This document shows, one piece after another, positions 33,455 to 45,200 of a DNA stretch of 64,000 nt. Source of the DNA: Ophioceras dolichostomum (lineage: Eukaryota; Ascomycota; Sordariomycetes; Magnaporthales; Ophioceraceae); NCBI GenBank assembly GCA_003049485.1, contig PYST01000095.1, positions 52,101-116,100 of the forward strand, read 5' to 3'. The stretch's first letter is position 1; each line of letters starts with the position of its first letter. The notes under the pieces are model-generated. The model was not told the origin of the DNA, made no database searches, and worked only from the letters and a program-made list of their open reading frames with translations. The translations under genes were made by a program, and so were the position numbers.

Positions 33455-35366
33455 TCAGAGGCTTGCTGTTGGCGTTGCCCTCTTGCTGCATCGTATGCAA
33501 AAGTCAGGGTGCGTGATCCACGTGTCCTTCGCCCGGCTCCAGTTCTCTTTGTCCTTGTCCTTGTCCACCCACCCGAGCTCGAAGCCGACGACCAGGTGGG
33601 CCAGGGTGCGCCGGATGATGAGGTCGGCGAGATACCTGCCCATGCACTGGCGGGGGCCGAACCCGAAGCGCCAGAACTTGTAGCGCAGCTCCGAGCCGCC
33701 CTTTGCGTTGAGGAACCGGCCCGGGCGGTAGGCGGCGTTGTCCGGGCTCCAAGTCCCGCTGCGGATGTTGATGGCGTACGAGTCCACGACGAAGCTGGTG
33801 CCGGCTGGCACCACGTAGCCCTCGACGGTGCGGGCTGACGGCGCCGCCTGCGGGACGCTGAAGGCCGCGAGCGGCTTGAGCCGGCTGGACTCGAGCACGC
33901 AGGCGTGGAGGTAGGTGGCGTCGCTGCGGAGGTAGGCCTCCAGAGACTGGTGCTGCGACCCGTCCGCGCCCGCACCCGCATCCGCGCCCGCGCCCTGCAG
34001 CTCCGCCCGCAGCCGGGCCTGGACGTCCGGGTTCGCGGCCAGGAAGACCAGGTTCCACGACAGGGCACCTGTGGTGACGTCCAGGTTGGCGTACAGCGAC
34101 TCGTCCAAGGTCTGGAGCAGCTGCTTTTCGGTGATGTAGCCCGCCCGCATCTTGTCGTACATGTCCACGATGGGCGCTGGCGCCGGCGAAACCGCCTCGT
34201 CGTCCCGGTCCTGGCCCTGGCCCTTGGCGAATTCGTACGCAGACTTGTTGAAGGCCTTCCACCGGCGCTGGAACTCCTCCATCTCGGCATTGGCGATAGT
34301 GGGCAGCCAGGCGGCCCACCCGAACCGGGCCAGGCCGCCGCGGACGACGTGGCGAAACAGCCCCTCCCGCAGCGGCGCCAGCCTCTCGAGCTCGCGGACG
34401 AGGTGGCCGGGGAGGCGGCCGTACAGGGTCTCGCAGACCACCCAGAAGGGGAGCATCTTCATGTCCTCGGCCGGGTGCAGGATGCCGTCCCGGAGGCGCC
34501 CATTCCCCTCCGTCCGCGACAGCTCTTCGAAGTGCCGCTCCACGAGCCGCTCGATCCTCGCCAGCGTCGGGGGCGACGAGGCCGCGTGGAACCCGAACGG
34601 CCCCTCCACCACACCTCGGAGCCGCCGCCAGTCCTGGCCGCTGATGAGGCCGACGCATTGCCCGAGGAGCCGGTCCATGTATGCGCCCGAGTTGTTGGCG
34701 GGCGCCTTGGTGTGCTTGTCCGAGTCCCTGAAGACGGCGGAGAGCTGGTGTGGCTCTGTCAGGACGCTGCAGGGCGCGGGCGCCACAGGATAGTAGGTGA
34801 TAAAGTGTCGGCACTGATCAGCAGGTCGTCGTCCTTGACTATATGTCCTTGATTATGGCGGCAGAGGCGAGGCTGGCTGTGGCTGGCTGTCGGAACTCAC
34901 ATCTCGGGCTTCATGCCGGACCATATGCGGTAGACGCTGCCATACCTGGCTTGCCAGTGCGCCGAATTCTCGATTCCGGACAGAAACTTGCCCTCGTCTC
35001 CTTGGCCGTTGGGCCACTGGTAAGGACAGGACGGGATGGAGGAGAGTCCGTCGGAGGTCTGGATTGGGAAGCTGTACACGAGGATGGTCTTGTTTTGGGC
35101 AAGTGCCTCTCAGCTCTCAGCTTCCACTTCTTCGGTGCTGCTAGCACAGCCACAGCCGGGAAACTCGAGGGAAACTCGACGCGGCACGAGGCATGAGACA
35201 TGAGGCATGAAGCATGAGGCTCAGCACTCACATTTAGTACTCTTGACAGAGCTACGCGGAGCGCTTTCGGGCTGGAGCCAGGGATCAAGAGTTCCATCAA
35301 AGCCACGAGAGTGAGGACGCAGGCGGAGGCTCCCAGCAAGTAGATTCCAGGCAAGAGGAGCAACAT
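33455..35366 (-). CDS. Cytochrome P450 monooxygenase (P450-3)
   Basis: Three exons (35366-35232, 35088-34901, 34766-33455) encode 544 aa. A membrane anchor fills residues 2-27. The I-helix region reads ANLDVTTGALSW, with an Asp-Val-Thr-Thr in place of the usual Gly-x-Asp/Glu-Thr. The K-helix is ESSR and the haem loop is FGFGPRQCMGRY (Cys about 482). The acceptor of intron 1 (AAG before 35088) is the weakest splice site, chosen because it alone gives matching phase. It is divergently paired with the acyltransferase gene, a pairing that suggests hydroxylation or epoxidation of the ring followed by O-acylation, as for the tailoring P450s of acetylaranotin. Exact substrate unknown. Confidence 0.85.
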
Positions 35367-35949
35367 GGTGAGTGAGCGTGGAGAGTTGGTCGCCAGCGAT
35401 TTGCGTATTTGTGTATTTGCGTACGTGTAGCCGGTGGCTGCCAAGCAGGGAATTGGTGGTTCAGGAATAAATGGAGTAAATCGGGGAGCACTGGACGTAT
35501 AGGAGCTTGATACGTCATACAAGTTCTGCCCCTTAAGCTGTTAAGCAAGTGATCCCAAGGCAGGCAGCCCGTGGTAGGGGCGATTCAAGCCGACACTCGG
35601 GTTAGCCGGGATTCACGGAAGCCGATGTCACGGTTCCGCTACCGGACCGAGCACGGCCGCAGGGCCCGGTCTCCTGTGGAGGGCTGGGAGGGTCCGGGGC
35701 GGGGTGCTCCTTGGCTCCCATCGGCGGGGGGCGGCCAACAACCCGACCTGGATGGAGTGTGATACGGTCGGATGGTAGGGTACAGCGCATTCCTCTAGCC
35801 GTGAAAGGGCTCCCGCATCTTAGAAAAACTACTAGCATCGTATTGAATAGGGCCGGTATAAGACTCGTCGCGCCTCCCGTCCAGGTTCCTGCCGCCGCCG
35901 CACAGGACCAAACAGCCCCCTAACCAAATGCTTGGTCAGTTACCTCACG
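35367..35949. promoter_or_regulatory. Divergent promoter, P450-3 / membrane acyltransferase
   Basis: 583 bases between two divergent starts. It carries AGCCGATGTCACGG-TTCCG at 35620-35638, shared with the C-S lyase promoter at 15394, and CGGACCG at 35643. The shared block suggests common control. Confidence 0.5.
35620..35638 (+). promoter_or_regulatory. Candidate regulator site shared with C-S lyase promoter
   Basis: AGCCGATGTCACGG followed by TTCCG. It is identical to the block at 15394-15413 except for one missing A, which changes CGG-N3-CCG to CGG-N2-CCG. CGGACCG follows five bases later. Confidence 0.4.
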
Positions 35950-37285
35950 ATGCAGCAGACATTCTATCATCCTCGGACCCTCATAACCTGGGATGTGCGG
36001 GCTCCCTTGGCCATGGCCGCACAGTCGGCCCTCTCGGCGGCGCTCATCTGCGTCACGCCCAAGGGCTCCCTGCTAAGAGCCGCGGCCCTGCCGGCGCTTC
36101 TGGCCCTCGCGGTGGTATGCGTGAACACGGCGTCGGCCTTCTCGCTCCAGTCGATGATGTACCTCGGCTTTGCCGTGTGCGGCTACGTCAACGTCTTCCA
36201 CTGCTTCAACATGCTCTGCCTCCACCCCATCGACGACGCCTACGTCCGACGCGAGATGGCGAAGTGGAAGAAGCAGAAGGATGAGTCTGGCCTTTTGAGC
36301 AGGGTGATCTTCGTCACCGGCATGCTCTTCAGCTTCCGCGGCGTCGGCACCTCCCACGAGATCCGCAGCATGCCCAAGTTCGGCGGCGGCGGCGTCGTGC
36401 CTTCGAAGCGGTCATTTCTGTTGCAGCAGGTGGCGTGGATCGCCTTCGAGTACCTGTTCATGGACTTCATCGTCAGCCAGCCGCAGCCGCCCAAGGCGGC
36501 CGAGGGGCATGCGCTGGGCAAGGAGTGGCTCTGGCTGCCGCTCAACCCGCACCCGGTCACGCGGGCGGACCTGACGTACCGCGCCATCGGCACGCTCATG
36601 TCTTGGTACCTGTTCGGCCAGATGATGCTGGACATATGGTATCGTGTCTTCTCCATCATTTGGGTGGGCCTGGGAATCTCGCCCGTGCGTCAGTGGCCTC
36701 CGATGTATGGCCCGCGCAGCCAGTGCTACTCGCTGCGTCGTTACTTCGCGTGAGTACATACTAGTACATATCCACTCTCAGTCCATCTCCTGACCCCTGA
36801 GTGCTGACGAAACAAAAAACAGCGTCTTTTGGCATCAATGCCTTCGGGCGCCGCTCCAGGGCACGGCCACCTTTATCACGCGGCAGCTGCTGGGCCTGCG
36901 GCCGTCTCGGCTGGAGTCGTATCTGGCCATGCTCCTCGTATTTCTGCTGTCCGGCCACTTCCACGTCCTGCTGGACTGGTGCTCCGGCATGACGTCGTGG
37001 CGGCTGTCCGGCGGGCCGGCGTGCTTCGCTCTCTTCGTCCTGGCAATCATGATCGAGGATGCCTTTCAATGGGCATGGCGCAGGCTCAAGGCGATGGCGG
37101 GGCTCGGCCCGGACGACTTGAAGCTGCTGGAGAAGGGCTTTGGCTTCGTGTGGACCTTTTTGGCGCTGGCCACTATCACGCCAGTCTTCAACTACCCCCT
37201 CCAGCGCATTCAGCACAACCCCACATATGTCATTCCTTGGAGTTTCTTCGGGCCTAATTATGGGGGAACGTTAGTAGATACCTGA
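35950..37285 (+). CDS. ataH-like: Wax-synthase-type membrane O-acyltransferase
   Basis: Two exons (35950-36749, 36823-37285) encode 420 aa with about eight hydrophobic segments. The sequence has hallmarks of the fungal wax-synthase-domain family: RGVGTSHEIR after the first helices, FWHQCLR in the middle, and a membrane-embedded His in LLSGHFHVLLD, the likely catalytic site. From memory, AtaH, the acetyltransferase of acetylaranotin, belongs to this family. The expected role is therefore transfer of an acyl group from acyl-CoA to a hydroxyl of the ETP core. The first ATG is at 35950; the frame is open a few codons upstream without an ATG. With the reducing PKS nearby, a non-acetyl acyl donor is conceivable. 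Confidence 0.8.
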
Positions 37286-37748
37286 GGCAGGTGCCTACCT
37301 ACCTACGGGTAATTAGCGCCAGACTCCCCGAGAGGGGCGGCTGTCACTGCCAGGTGCGGGGGGTCTTTCCGTCCAGTGACTGAGGTGGTCCCGTGAATCA
37401 CCAGACTGCGTGCAGTTGTGGCATGTACATATGTGGTAGCTACAGCGCAGGCAGGGGGGTGGGAATATAAGCAGGTACCTACCTAAGGTACCTACACAAT
37501 TCGGAGTCCGAAGCAGCGGGCCATTGGAACTTGGGCTACACTAGAGCGTGCCAGACCGCATTTGATCAATGTTAATATAAAGTCGCCATACTTCCGTGGG
37601 TACCATAGGTACATGTACCTGCTTGGCAATAACTTGGGTGATAACTTGAGTGCTGTCACAACACTGCACGGTCTTCTGTGGTCCACCCATGCGCCGAATT
37701 TTACTCCTGGCCCTCCAAATCACCGCCACGCCACGAAAGACATCCATC
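37286..37748. other. Intergenic region before methyltransferase gene
   Basis: 463 bases with no gene. CTACCTACC and ACCTACCTAAGGTACCT patches are present around 37295 and 37475. Confidence 0.5.
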
Positions 37749-38700
37749 ATGACCGATTCGGCTGCCCCCGAAGGGGCACAAGAGACTTTTGGCGAGAAGA
37801 ATGCCAAGCACTTCGAGTACGTTGCCCCTTGATGGTCCCTTGATGGCCCCTTGATGGCAGCGCTAGTGACTCTCGCTTGCGTGACTCTCAGTCGTTCTCG
37901 CTCGCTCATCACTGACATCCACCCACCACCCTCCGTACAGCAAAGTGGCTACATCGGACTGGCCCCAGTGGGTAATCGACCTGCAGCAGCAGATAGTCGA
38001 CTTCCTCGTGTCGCCCGACTTCCCTGCCTGGGCCGGCATAGACACCTCCCAAGACAGCAGCGGCAGCAGCGGCAGACGCATGCTGGACTACGCCTGCGGG
38101 GCCGGCCTCGTCTCCAAAGCCCTCAAGCCCCTGTACGCCTCGGTCGTCGGCATGGACGTCTCGGGCGCCATGCTGGACAAGTACCGAGCGACGGCCGCGA
38201 GTCTGGGCCTGTCCGAGGAGGAGATGGTGGGCGTCCGCGGCGACCTCATCACCGGCGGCCCGTCGCCGGTCACCGAGCCCCCGCTGCCGGAGCAGGCGCT
38301 CCGCGACTTCGACATGGTGGCGATGAGCATGGCGCTGCACCACGTGGAGGACGCGGCCGCCGCGACGAGGGCGCTCGTGTCACGGCTCAAGGTCGGAGGC
38401 AAGATCCTGATCGTGGACTGGGCGCCGCTGGACGGGAGCACGGCGGCGCAGCGGGAGTACCAGGAGGAGCTGAGGAGGGACGGCGGCAGGAAGGAGGCGA
38501 TGGTCAAGGAGCGGCTGGCGGCGCACGCGGCGCGGCACACGGTCGGGAAGCCTGAGGGCTTCTCGGAGGCGGAGCAGAGGATGCTGTTCCAAGAGGCTGG
38601 CTGCAAGGACTTCGCGTGGAAGCTCGCCGACAGGCTGTCGTATGTAGAGCCGGTGGACGCCAAGGGCCAGCTGTACTGGGCCCTGGCCACGAAAGCCTAG
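37749..38700 (+). CDS. Class I SAM-dependent methyltransferase
   Basis: Two exons (37749-37816, 37941-38700) encode 275 aa. The SAM-binding motif I is MLDYACGAG, followed by VVGMDVSGAML (motif post I) and DMVAMSMALHHV, a UbiE/methyltransferase-11-like fold. ETP clusters carry such enzymes as N-methyltransferases (GliN) or thiol methyltransferases. The sequence does not decide between N-, S- and O-methylation, nor between acting on the ETP and on the polyketide. It faces the 3' end of the PKS gene, so it may mark either the cluster edge or a link to the PKS. Confidence 0.83.
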
Positions 38701-39298
38701 CAGTGCGAAGCAGTCTGGTGCTAGCACACGAGCTTGACGAGCATCACCTAGGTAGGGAAGCAAAGCCGTCCACCACTGTCGAGATGCAATCTCATCTTCG
38801 CGCGTTTCGGGCCCTCCGAAAGCCGGGTGTCAAGGCTTGTAGCTGTAGTTACTGGACATCAATGCTCGGCGGTGTGTATGGACTATGAGGTACGGAAGAT
38901 GCAGAGAATCGCAGTTGCCTAACAACCTACACTATGACCCCTGAATGATTGTGCTCTGGTAACTTTGGAACTTGGTAAAGTACGACGTTGTCATAGCAAA
39001 CAGAGTGGCGCTTTGAGCACTTGAAAAGTCACGAAAGCATAATCATTCAGGGGTTATAGTGTAGGTTGGTAGCAAGGTAGATACCTAGGTAGGCAGTTAC
39101 TTGCTCCAGGAGAATAGGAGAAGAACAATGATACTATTCTGCGCGCTCCGCAAGCGCCTCGTCAGCTATTCGTCTTCTCCCTTCATGTTCTTCTAAGCAC
39201 ACACGAGACGCTCCAACCAACCAAGTCCCTTTGACAAGGCACCTTGAAACATATGACATATCCGCCGCTCACGTTCGCTGGCTCGCTTGCTCACTTGC
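38701..39298. other. Convergent intergenic region, methyltransferase / PKS
   Basis: 598 bases between converging 3' ends. It holds the foldback element at 38918-39074 and no gene. Confidence 0.6.
38918..39074. repeat. Foldback (MITE-like) inverted repeat
   Basis: The left arm (from about 38918, containing ACAACCTACACTATGACCCC) and the right arm (ending about 39074) are inverted copies with only a few mismatches over about 40 bp. Weaker complementarity continues inward, so nearly the whole 157-bp unit could fold on itself. No ORF and no clear target-site duplication is visible. It may be a non-autonomous transposon or a hairpin between two gene ends. Confidence 0.7.
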
Positions 39299-42200
39299 TC
39301 ACTGAACGGGCTCCTGCCCATCCCCGATCAGTCTCCTCGCGACGAGATCCGCGAGGCCAGTCAGCGAGGGTGCCTGGATGAGGTCCAGAACCGACAGCCC
39401 TACCACGCCGGTCTGCGCCACAAGCCAGTTCCGGATCTCCACGGCCACCAGCGAGTCGACGCCGTGCGCCGTCAGGTCCCTGGACGGGTCGATGTCGGCC
39501 GAGCCGCCGAACATGCGGCGCAGCTCCTGATCGAGCGCCTCCAGGATGCGCCGGGCCGTCCCCTGCGGCCCGAGGTCGCGAGGAAGCGCTTCTCTGAGCG
39601 ACGGCGACGACGAGGTCTGCTGCTGCTGCTCAGCCTCCATATCGAGCCCGATGCGGGAGGAGGAGGGGGACTCGTGCTTCTGCAGCGCGGTGAAGCGTGC
39701 GTCCGTGATCCACCCCCTGTCGAACGCGGCCCGGCTGCTGCTGTGGCCGATGCCCGTGACGACCTGCTGCGGAGCGGCCGCGCGGCCGCCCTTGCCGCCG
39801 CCGTCGTTGGCGACTGCGACGAGTGCGTGGTCGAGGATCCTGTGCATCTCGGCCTCCTGCAGCATGATGATGCCGTTGCGGGCGAGGCGGCTCGAGATGC
39901 TGCCGTCTCCAGCCACGTGGCCCACCGACTGCAGCATGCTCAGGTCGATGGTCGTGGCGGCGACTCCGAGGGACCGCATGTGGCTTGCGAGGGCGTCTTG
40001 GTACGCTCCCGCGGCAGTGTAGTTTGCCTGGCCGGGTGCGCCGGTGATGCCGAGGACGGACGAGAACATGACGAGGAAGTCGAGATCCGGAAACTGCTTC
40101 TGGAGAGCTCGACCCCCTAGAACCTTGGGCCGCAGGACCGCGTGGAGGTCCTCGATCGACATCTGTTCGAACACGGCGTCCTGTCCACGAGCAAAAAATA
40201 GTTCAGTACGAGAGACCGGAAGAAGGGCAAGCAGGCTACGTATAGATACCACGCGATATCACGTGTTTGCAGCAGCGCCAGTGAGTAAGGTAGGTAGCGT
40301 CAAATGTCCGGGTGGCATGTCCGGGTGGCATGTCCGGGTGGCCTTACCTTTAGGACCATGGCGGCCTGGAAGACGCCACGGATAGTGGGCATGTCTGCAC
40401 AGGCCGTTACGGCGGCAGCCAGCTCGTCCTGGTCGGAGACGTCGCACGCCACCACGCGCACGTTGCAGCTCGGCTCGCTCAGCTCGCTCAGCTCGGTGAA
40501 AAACTCGTCGTCGCTGCGTGCGCTGCGGGACATCAGCACGAGATGCCTGGCGCCGCGCGCAATGGCCCACTCGCAAAGCGACCTCCCAACACCGCCGAGC
40601 CCGCCTACGATCAAATAAGAGGCTTCCGCCTTGAGTGCGGCGCACCGAGGGGGGTGTGTGACCTAAGGTGAGGTGGCGGTGGCTAGATGTGAGCGGAGCT
40701 GTTCTGCCGATCGAGACGTGCGTTAGGGAAACCAAGCGAGGCGGAGGAGCTCAACTTACAGGCACGAGATCGGTTTCCCCGACGGTGAGGGCCACAAGGG
40801 ACGGGAAGGCCTGCTCCCGTCCATGTCCCGTCGGCAGGCTGAGGCCTCGGGCAAACTGGCTGATGGGGATCTCCTCGACACGCAAGCGACTGGCCCGTTG
40901 GCAGTCGCCGAGGAGGAGCATGCTGGCCTGCATAGCCTGGGACACGATCCATGGCCTGCGTGCCAGCCACGAGCCGAGCCGCATCCTGTGAGCTGTGCCG
41001 TTCACCGTCGCGGCTGGGCACCACCTAGCCATGTTCGTGTCCGCGCTGGTGATGCTGCTTCTGCCGCCGAGCTCGAGCTCGATGACGCGCCCAAAGTCCC
41101 GCAGGCACTTCACACTCGGCTCCAGGAAGGCGCGGGATGAGCTGATGATGACATCGACACCCTCTCCACCCGTAGCAGCCCAGATCTGGTCAACGGCGAA
41201 CCCCGAGCTGCGATTCAGTAGTACCGTACCCCTGGCCAGCAGGCCAAGGTCGTCCTCGAGCACCTTCTTCTCGGCCTCGTCCTCCACGACCAGGTACACC
41301 AGGTTGCCCCGGGCCCTGCCGTACTCGACGGCTGCCCGGCCGATCACGGCCATCATCGGCCCGTGGACCTGGACCAGGACCCTCTCCCCGCTGCACGCTC
41401 TCGCGACGTCTTGCAGAGCGAGGTGTACCGTGACGTAGCCGGGAGCCAGGCTAGCTGCGGCCGAGAAGGTGACGTGCTCCGGGATCCTGGCAACGTGTGC
41501 GCAGGGCACCTGAACGGTTGACAATGCCCACCGGCCGCCCGAGATCAAACAGCACACCCGATCCCCGGTGCGCAGCCCGTGGTCGGTGGCCACCTTGCCC
41601 ACTCGGGTGATGACACCGGAGCACCCGGTCACAAGCTCCTGCTCCTCATCGGACGCGAGAGCAACGGGCACGGGCCTGGTGCTGCCTCTCGGAGAGTACG
41701 GAGGCCCACGGGACTTCAAGCCGAACGCCCTCGGACGTATCTCGATGGAGTCGTCGGCTATCTTGGCAGCGGGAATAATCGGTCCCTGCTCTGTGAACAG
41801 GACTGGCAGCTGCCCCTCTCCCGCGGCGGCAAGGTCGTCGCCCTCGATACGCATCTCGATACGCATCTCGCCCTGCAGAAAAGGCTTCAGCTCGGGCGCA
41901 GCCGCAGCCGCAGCAGCATCATCACCCTCTGGGCCGAGAGACGGCGATGGCGTCTGAAACAGGCGCGGCACGTGGATGACGCCATCGCGCTCGCAGAACT
42001 CCCAGTCGCGACGGCTGCTACGGCCAGACGTCACGTCCCCTGCGGCATCAAACGAGGCGGCAAAGACTTCGCAGATGGCCGCTATCGTTTCCTCGCCGCA
42101 CGGGAGGCGCCCGGCCGACACGTCCAGGGTGAGGTATCTTGTGCCGGGCGACTCGTGCCTCACCGTCCGCAGAAGCCCATGGCTCAGGCTCGCCTCTGGC

Positions 42201-45200
42201 GACCACGACTCCATGGCTGCGCCTCGTGTTAGCCACAACAGGCCGCTGCAGTGGGTGATCATGCTCTTCAAGTCTTGGAACTGGCCCTCGTTGAGGTCGA
42301 GTAGGCTGCCGGGCTGCAGCAGCTCTTCCAGGTAGATGCAGGTCTTTCCATAGCATGCTGCCCTCGAGTCGAGGGCATCGATGGTTGGCTCGTAGCCCAA
42401 GACGGCAGCCAGCCGCGACTGCAAGGCCTGCAGCCACGTATCAGGGAAGCGCCGAGCTGTGCAGATCAGTGCCACGTCTTGTGGGTACGCAGGCGGCGGG
42501 CTGTCCCTCTGGGCCGCTGCCGTGGACACCATGACGCTGAAGCTGTAGAAGGCCGGGTCCTCGCAGTCTCGGAGCTCAACGTCCAGCCCTGAGAAACCAT
42601 TCCGTCTGAGCACCTGATCCCAGAAGGGCACGGTGAGAGATGGCGAGTTCTCGCGCTCCGGCTCCTCGCTAAGCCACCAGCCGGGCAAGAAGCCAAAGGC
42701 CATAAAGACATCGAGGGAGTCTTGTGTCGTCTCGATGAGCACCAGCTTTCCCCCGGGCCTCAGGAGGCGGCGAACATTGCTCATGGTCCGGTCCATGGTC
42801 TTGGTAGCGTGGAGGCACTGACAGGCGACGACGATGTCGTAGGACCCGGCCTCGAACCCCTGGTCGACCGGGTCCGCCTCGATATCCAATTTCCTAAAGG
42901 TCATGAGGTCCCGCCACGGCTCGAACCGCTTCTGCGCGGCCTCGAAGAAGCCCTGAGAGACATCCGTGAAGTCGTAGCGCCCGAACAAGGCGCCCTCTCC
43001 GCCGCCGCCGCTGCCCCGCCCCAGCGCGTCGAGGATGGCTTGCGTTCCGCCGCCCGTGCCCGCTCCGATCTCCAGGATGCTGGCCCGCGGGTTCTTGTGC
43101 GCGAGGAGCCTGACGAGCCGGGCGACCTGACCCGTCGACCGTCCCCACTTCAGGGCGCCGGCGTAGTAGCGGTACAAGAGCCCGCCCTCGAGCATGAGCT
43201 CCAACGGCGCCACCTCGCCCTTCATCAGCGACACGGCGCGAGGGCCGAGACGGCCGAGCATCTCGCCGTTGACGCTCGCCGCCGCCACGCGGTCGAGGAG
43301 GGCGGCCTTCTCGTCTGGGGCGATCTGGAGCCACCGTGAGCTGTCTGGGCCCAGCTCGTCCTCTGCGGCGCGCCGAAGCTGCTGCACCATCCAGCGGTGG
43401 TGCTTCTTGTGGTGCCACGCGAGCGTGCCGACGTCCTTATCCGTCAAGCCGGAGACGGCGTCGTGCACGTAGTGCAGGACTGCGCGGCGCAGATCAACCA
43501 TGGCCTCTTTCTCCGAGTGCGCGATGGTGTGTCGCAGTGACTCCACGGTGGCTCCCACCGAGCTCGCGAACGATAGATCCGGCGCCCACGTGACCGTGCT
43601 GCACAGGTTGGCTTCCTCGGGCTGGGCGGCGTGGGCACCACCATCCAGACTCTGATACACCAAGCCGTCCATTTGCAGCAGAACATTTTGCTCGCCATTT
43701 CGCTCGCCCACAACAGGGCTCGCCGCGTAGACGGTCACGCTGGTGTCGAAAGATTGCACGCCGATGCGACCTCCGCGGAGGTGAGCTCTGAATTCTGGTT
43801 CTGATCCGGGGTTACCTTCGCGTCGCAGCGACATGCTCTTGATGGCTCGTGGGACGAACGCGGACTTCAGGGCCGTTCCCAAGCCTGGCAGAACGGTGTA
43901 GGCTGCCTGGAAGACCGAGTCCAGCGTGGTAGGGTGAAACAGGTCGTCGCTGCCCTGGCTGCCCTGGCTGCCCTGGCTTCCATGGTGGGGTGCCGACGGG
44001 GACGGGCCCATGGCCTGAAAAGTGACGACGGTGTCCTCGCGGCTCGACTTCACGGTGCTGATCTTCTGGAAGGCCGGCCCGTGGCGGATGCCGACGTTGG
44101 CCAGAGCCGTCCACAGGTCCGCTGGATCAACTCGGCGAGTGGTGACTGTCGGGGGCATCCGAGACATCTTGGCGGGGCGCGGGGCATGATGATGATTATG
44201 ATGGCCAGCCTCGGCCGCCTCGGCCGCCACGGATGGGACCGTGTCCATCTTGAAAGACCCCTGGCAGTGCAGCAACCAATCGTTGTTAGGCGACACAGAC
44301 GAGACGCGGAAGCCGAGCCAGCCTGTCCAGGACGAGAGAAGGCCCTCTTCTTCGCGCGGTCGTGTGGCCATGAGCTGGACCTCCTGACCCTCTGCGTCCG
44401 GGATCTGCAGAGCGTTCAGAAACTCGACATTGCGAAGATGGAGCTCTCGTACTCTCTCGTCCGGGAGGTATCTCTGGGCGAGCCGGTACGCAGCCTCTGA
44501 GACCATGGAGATGTAGCCGGCCGCCGGAAACACGACCTTGGAGCCGACAACATGATCCCCCAGCCACGGCAGCTCAGAGATACGCAGCACATTCCTCCAC
44601 GTGGGCACGAACGGGTCCGAGGTGCTCTGGTACCTGCCGAGGATGTCGTGGGACGGCTCCACCTGGCGCCGCCAGGCTCTGTTGGCCCTCGGCTCCATCC
44701 AGAATCTCCCCGAGTGGTTCCAGGGGTATGTAGGCAGGTCGCTGAGAACCCTGACTCGCCGCTCGGGACTCGGAACACTCGTAAAACTCGGAAAGTTGAC
44801 AGCCAGCAGGTTGACGGGGGATCCCTTGCGCAGAAGTTCGCAGACCAGCGAATGTGTGGTCTCGATTGCGCTTTTGTTGCGGACGAGGGCTGTCGCATAA
44901 GAGACCTGGGTGCCCTCAAAGTCCAGGAGTGACAGCATGTCCTGGATCGGTCCGCCCAGCGCTCCGTGGGGTCCCAGCTCGACAACCACGTCGATCTCCT
45001 GGGCACCGGCACCGGCACCGGCGGGCCCTCCCACACCAGGGCCTCCCGGACGTGCCCCGACGCACATTGCGCGGAAGGATGCCTCGAACTCGACGGCGCG
45101 GAGCATGTTATCGTTCCAGTACTCCGGTGTAGCCAGCACGTCCAGGTCCTGCAGCAGGCCCCCCGTCATCGAAGACGAGAATACCACGTCCCTTGGACGA

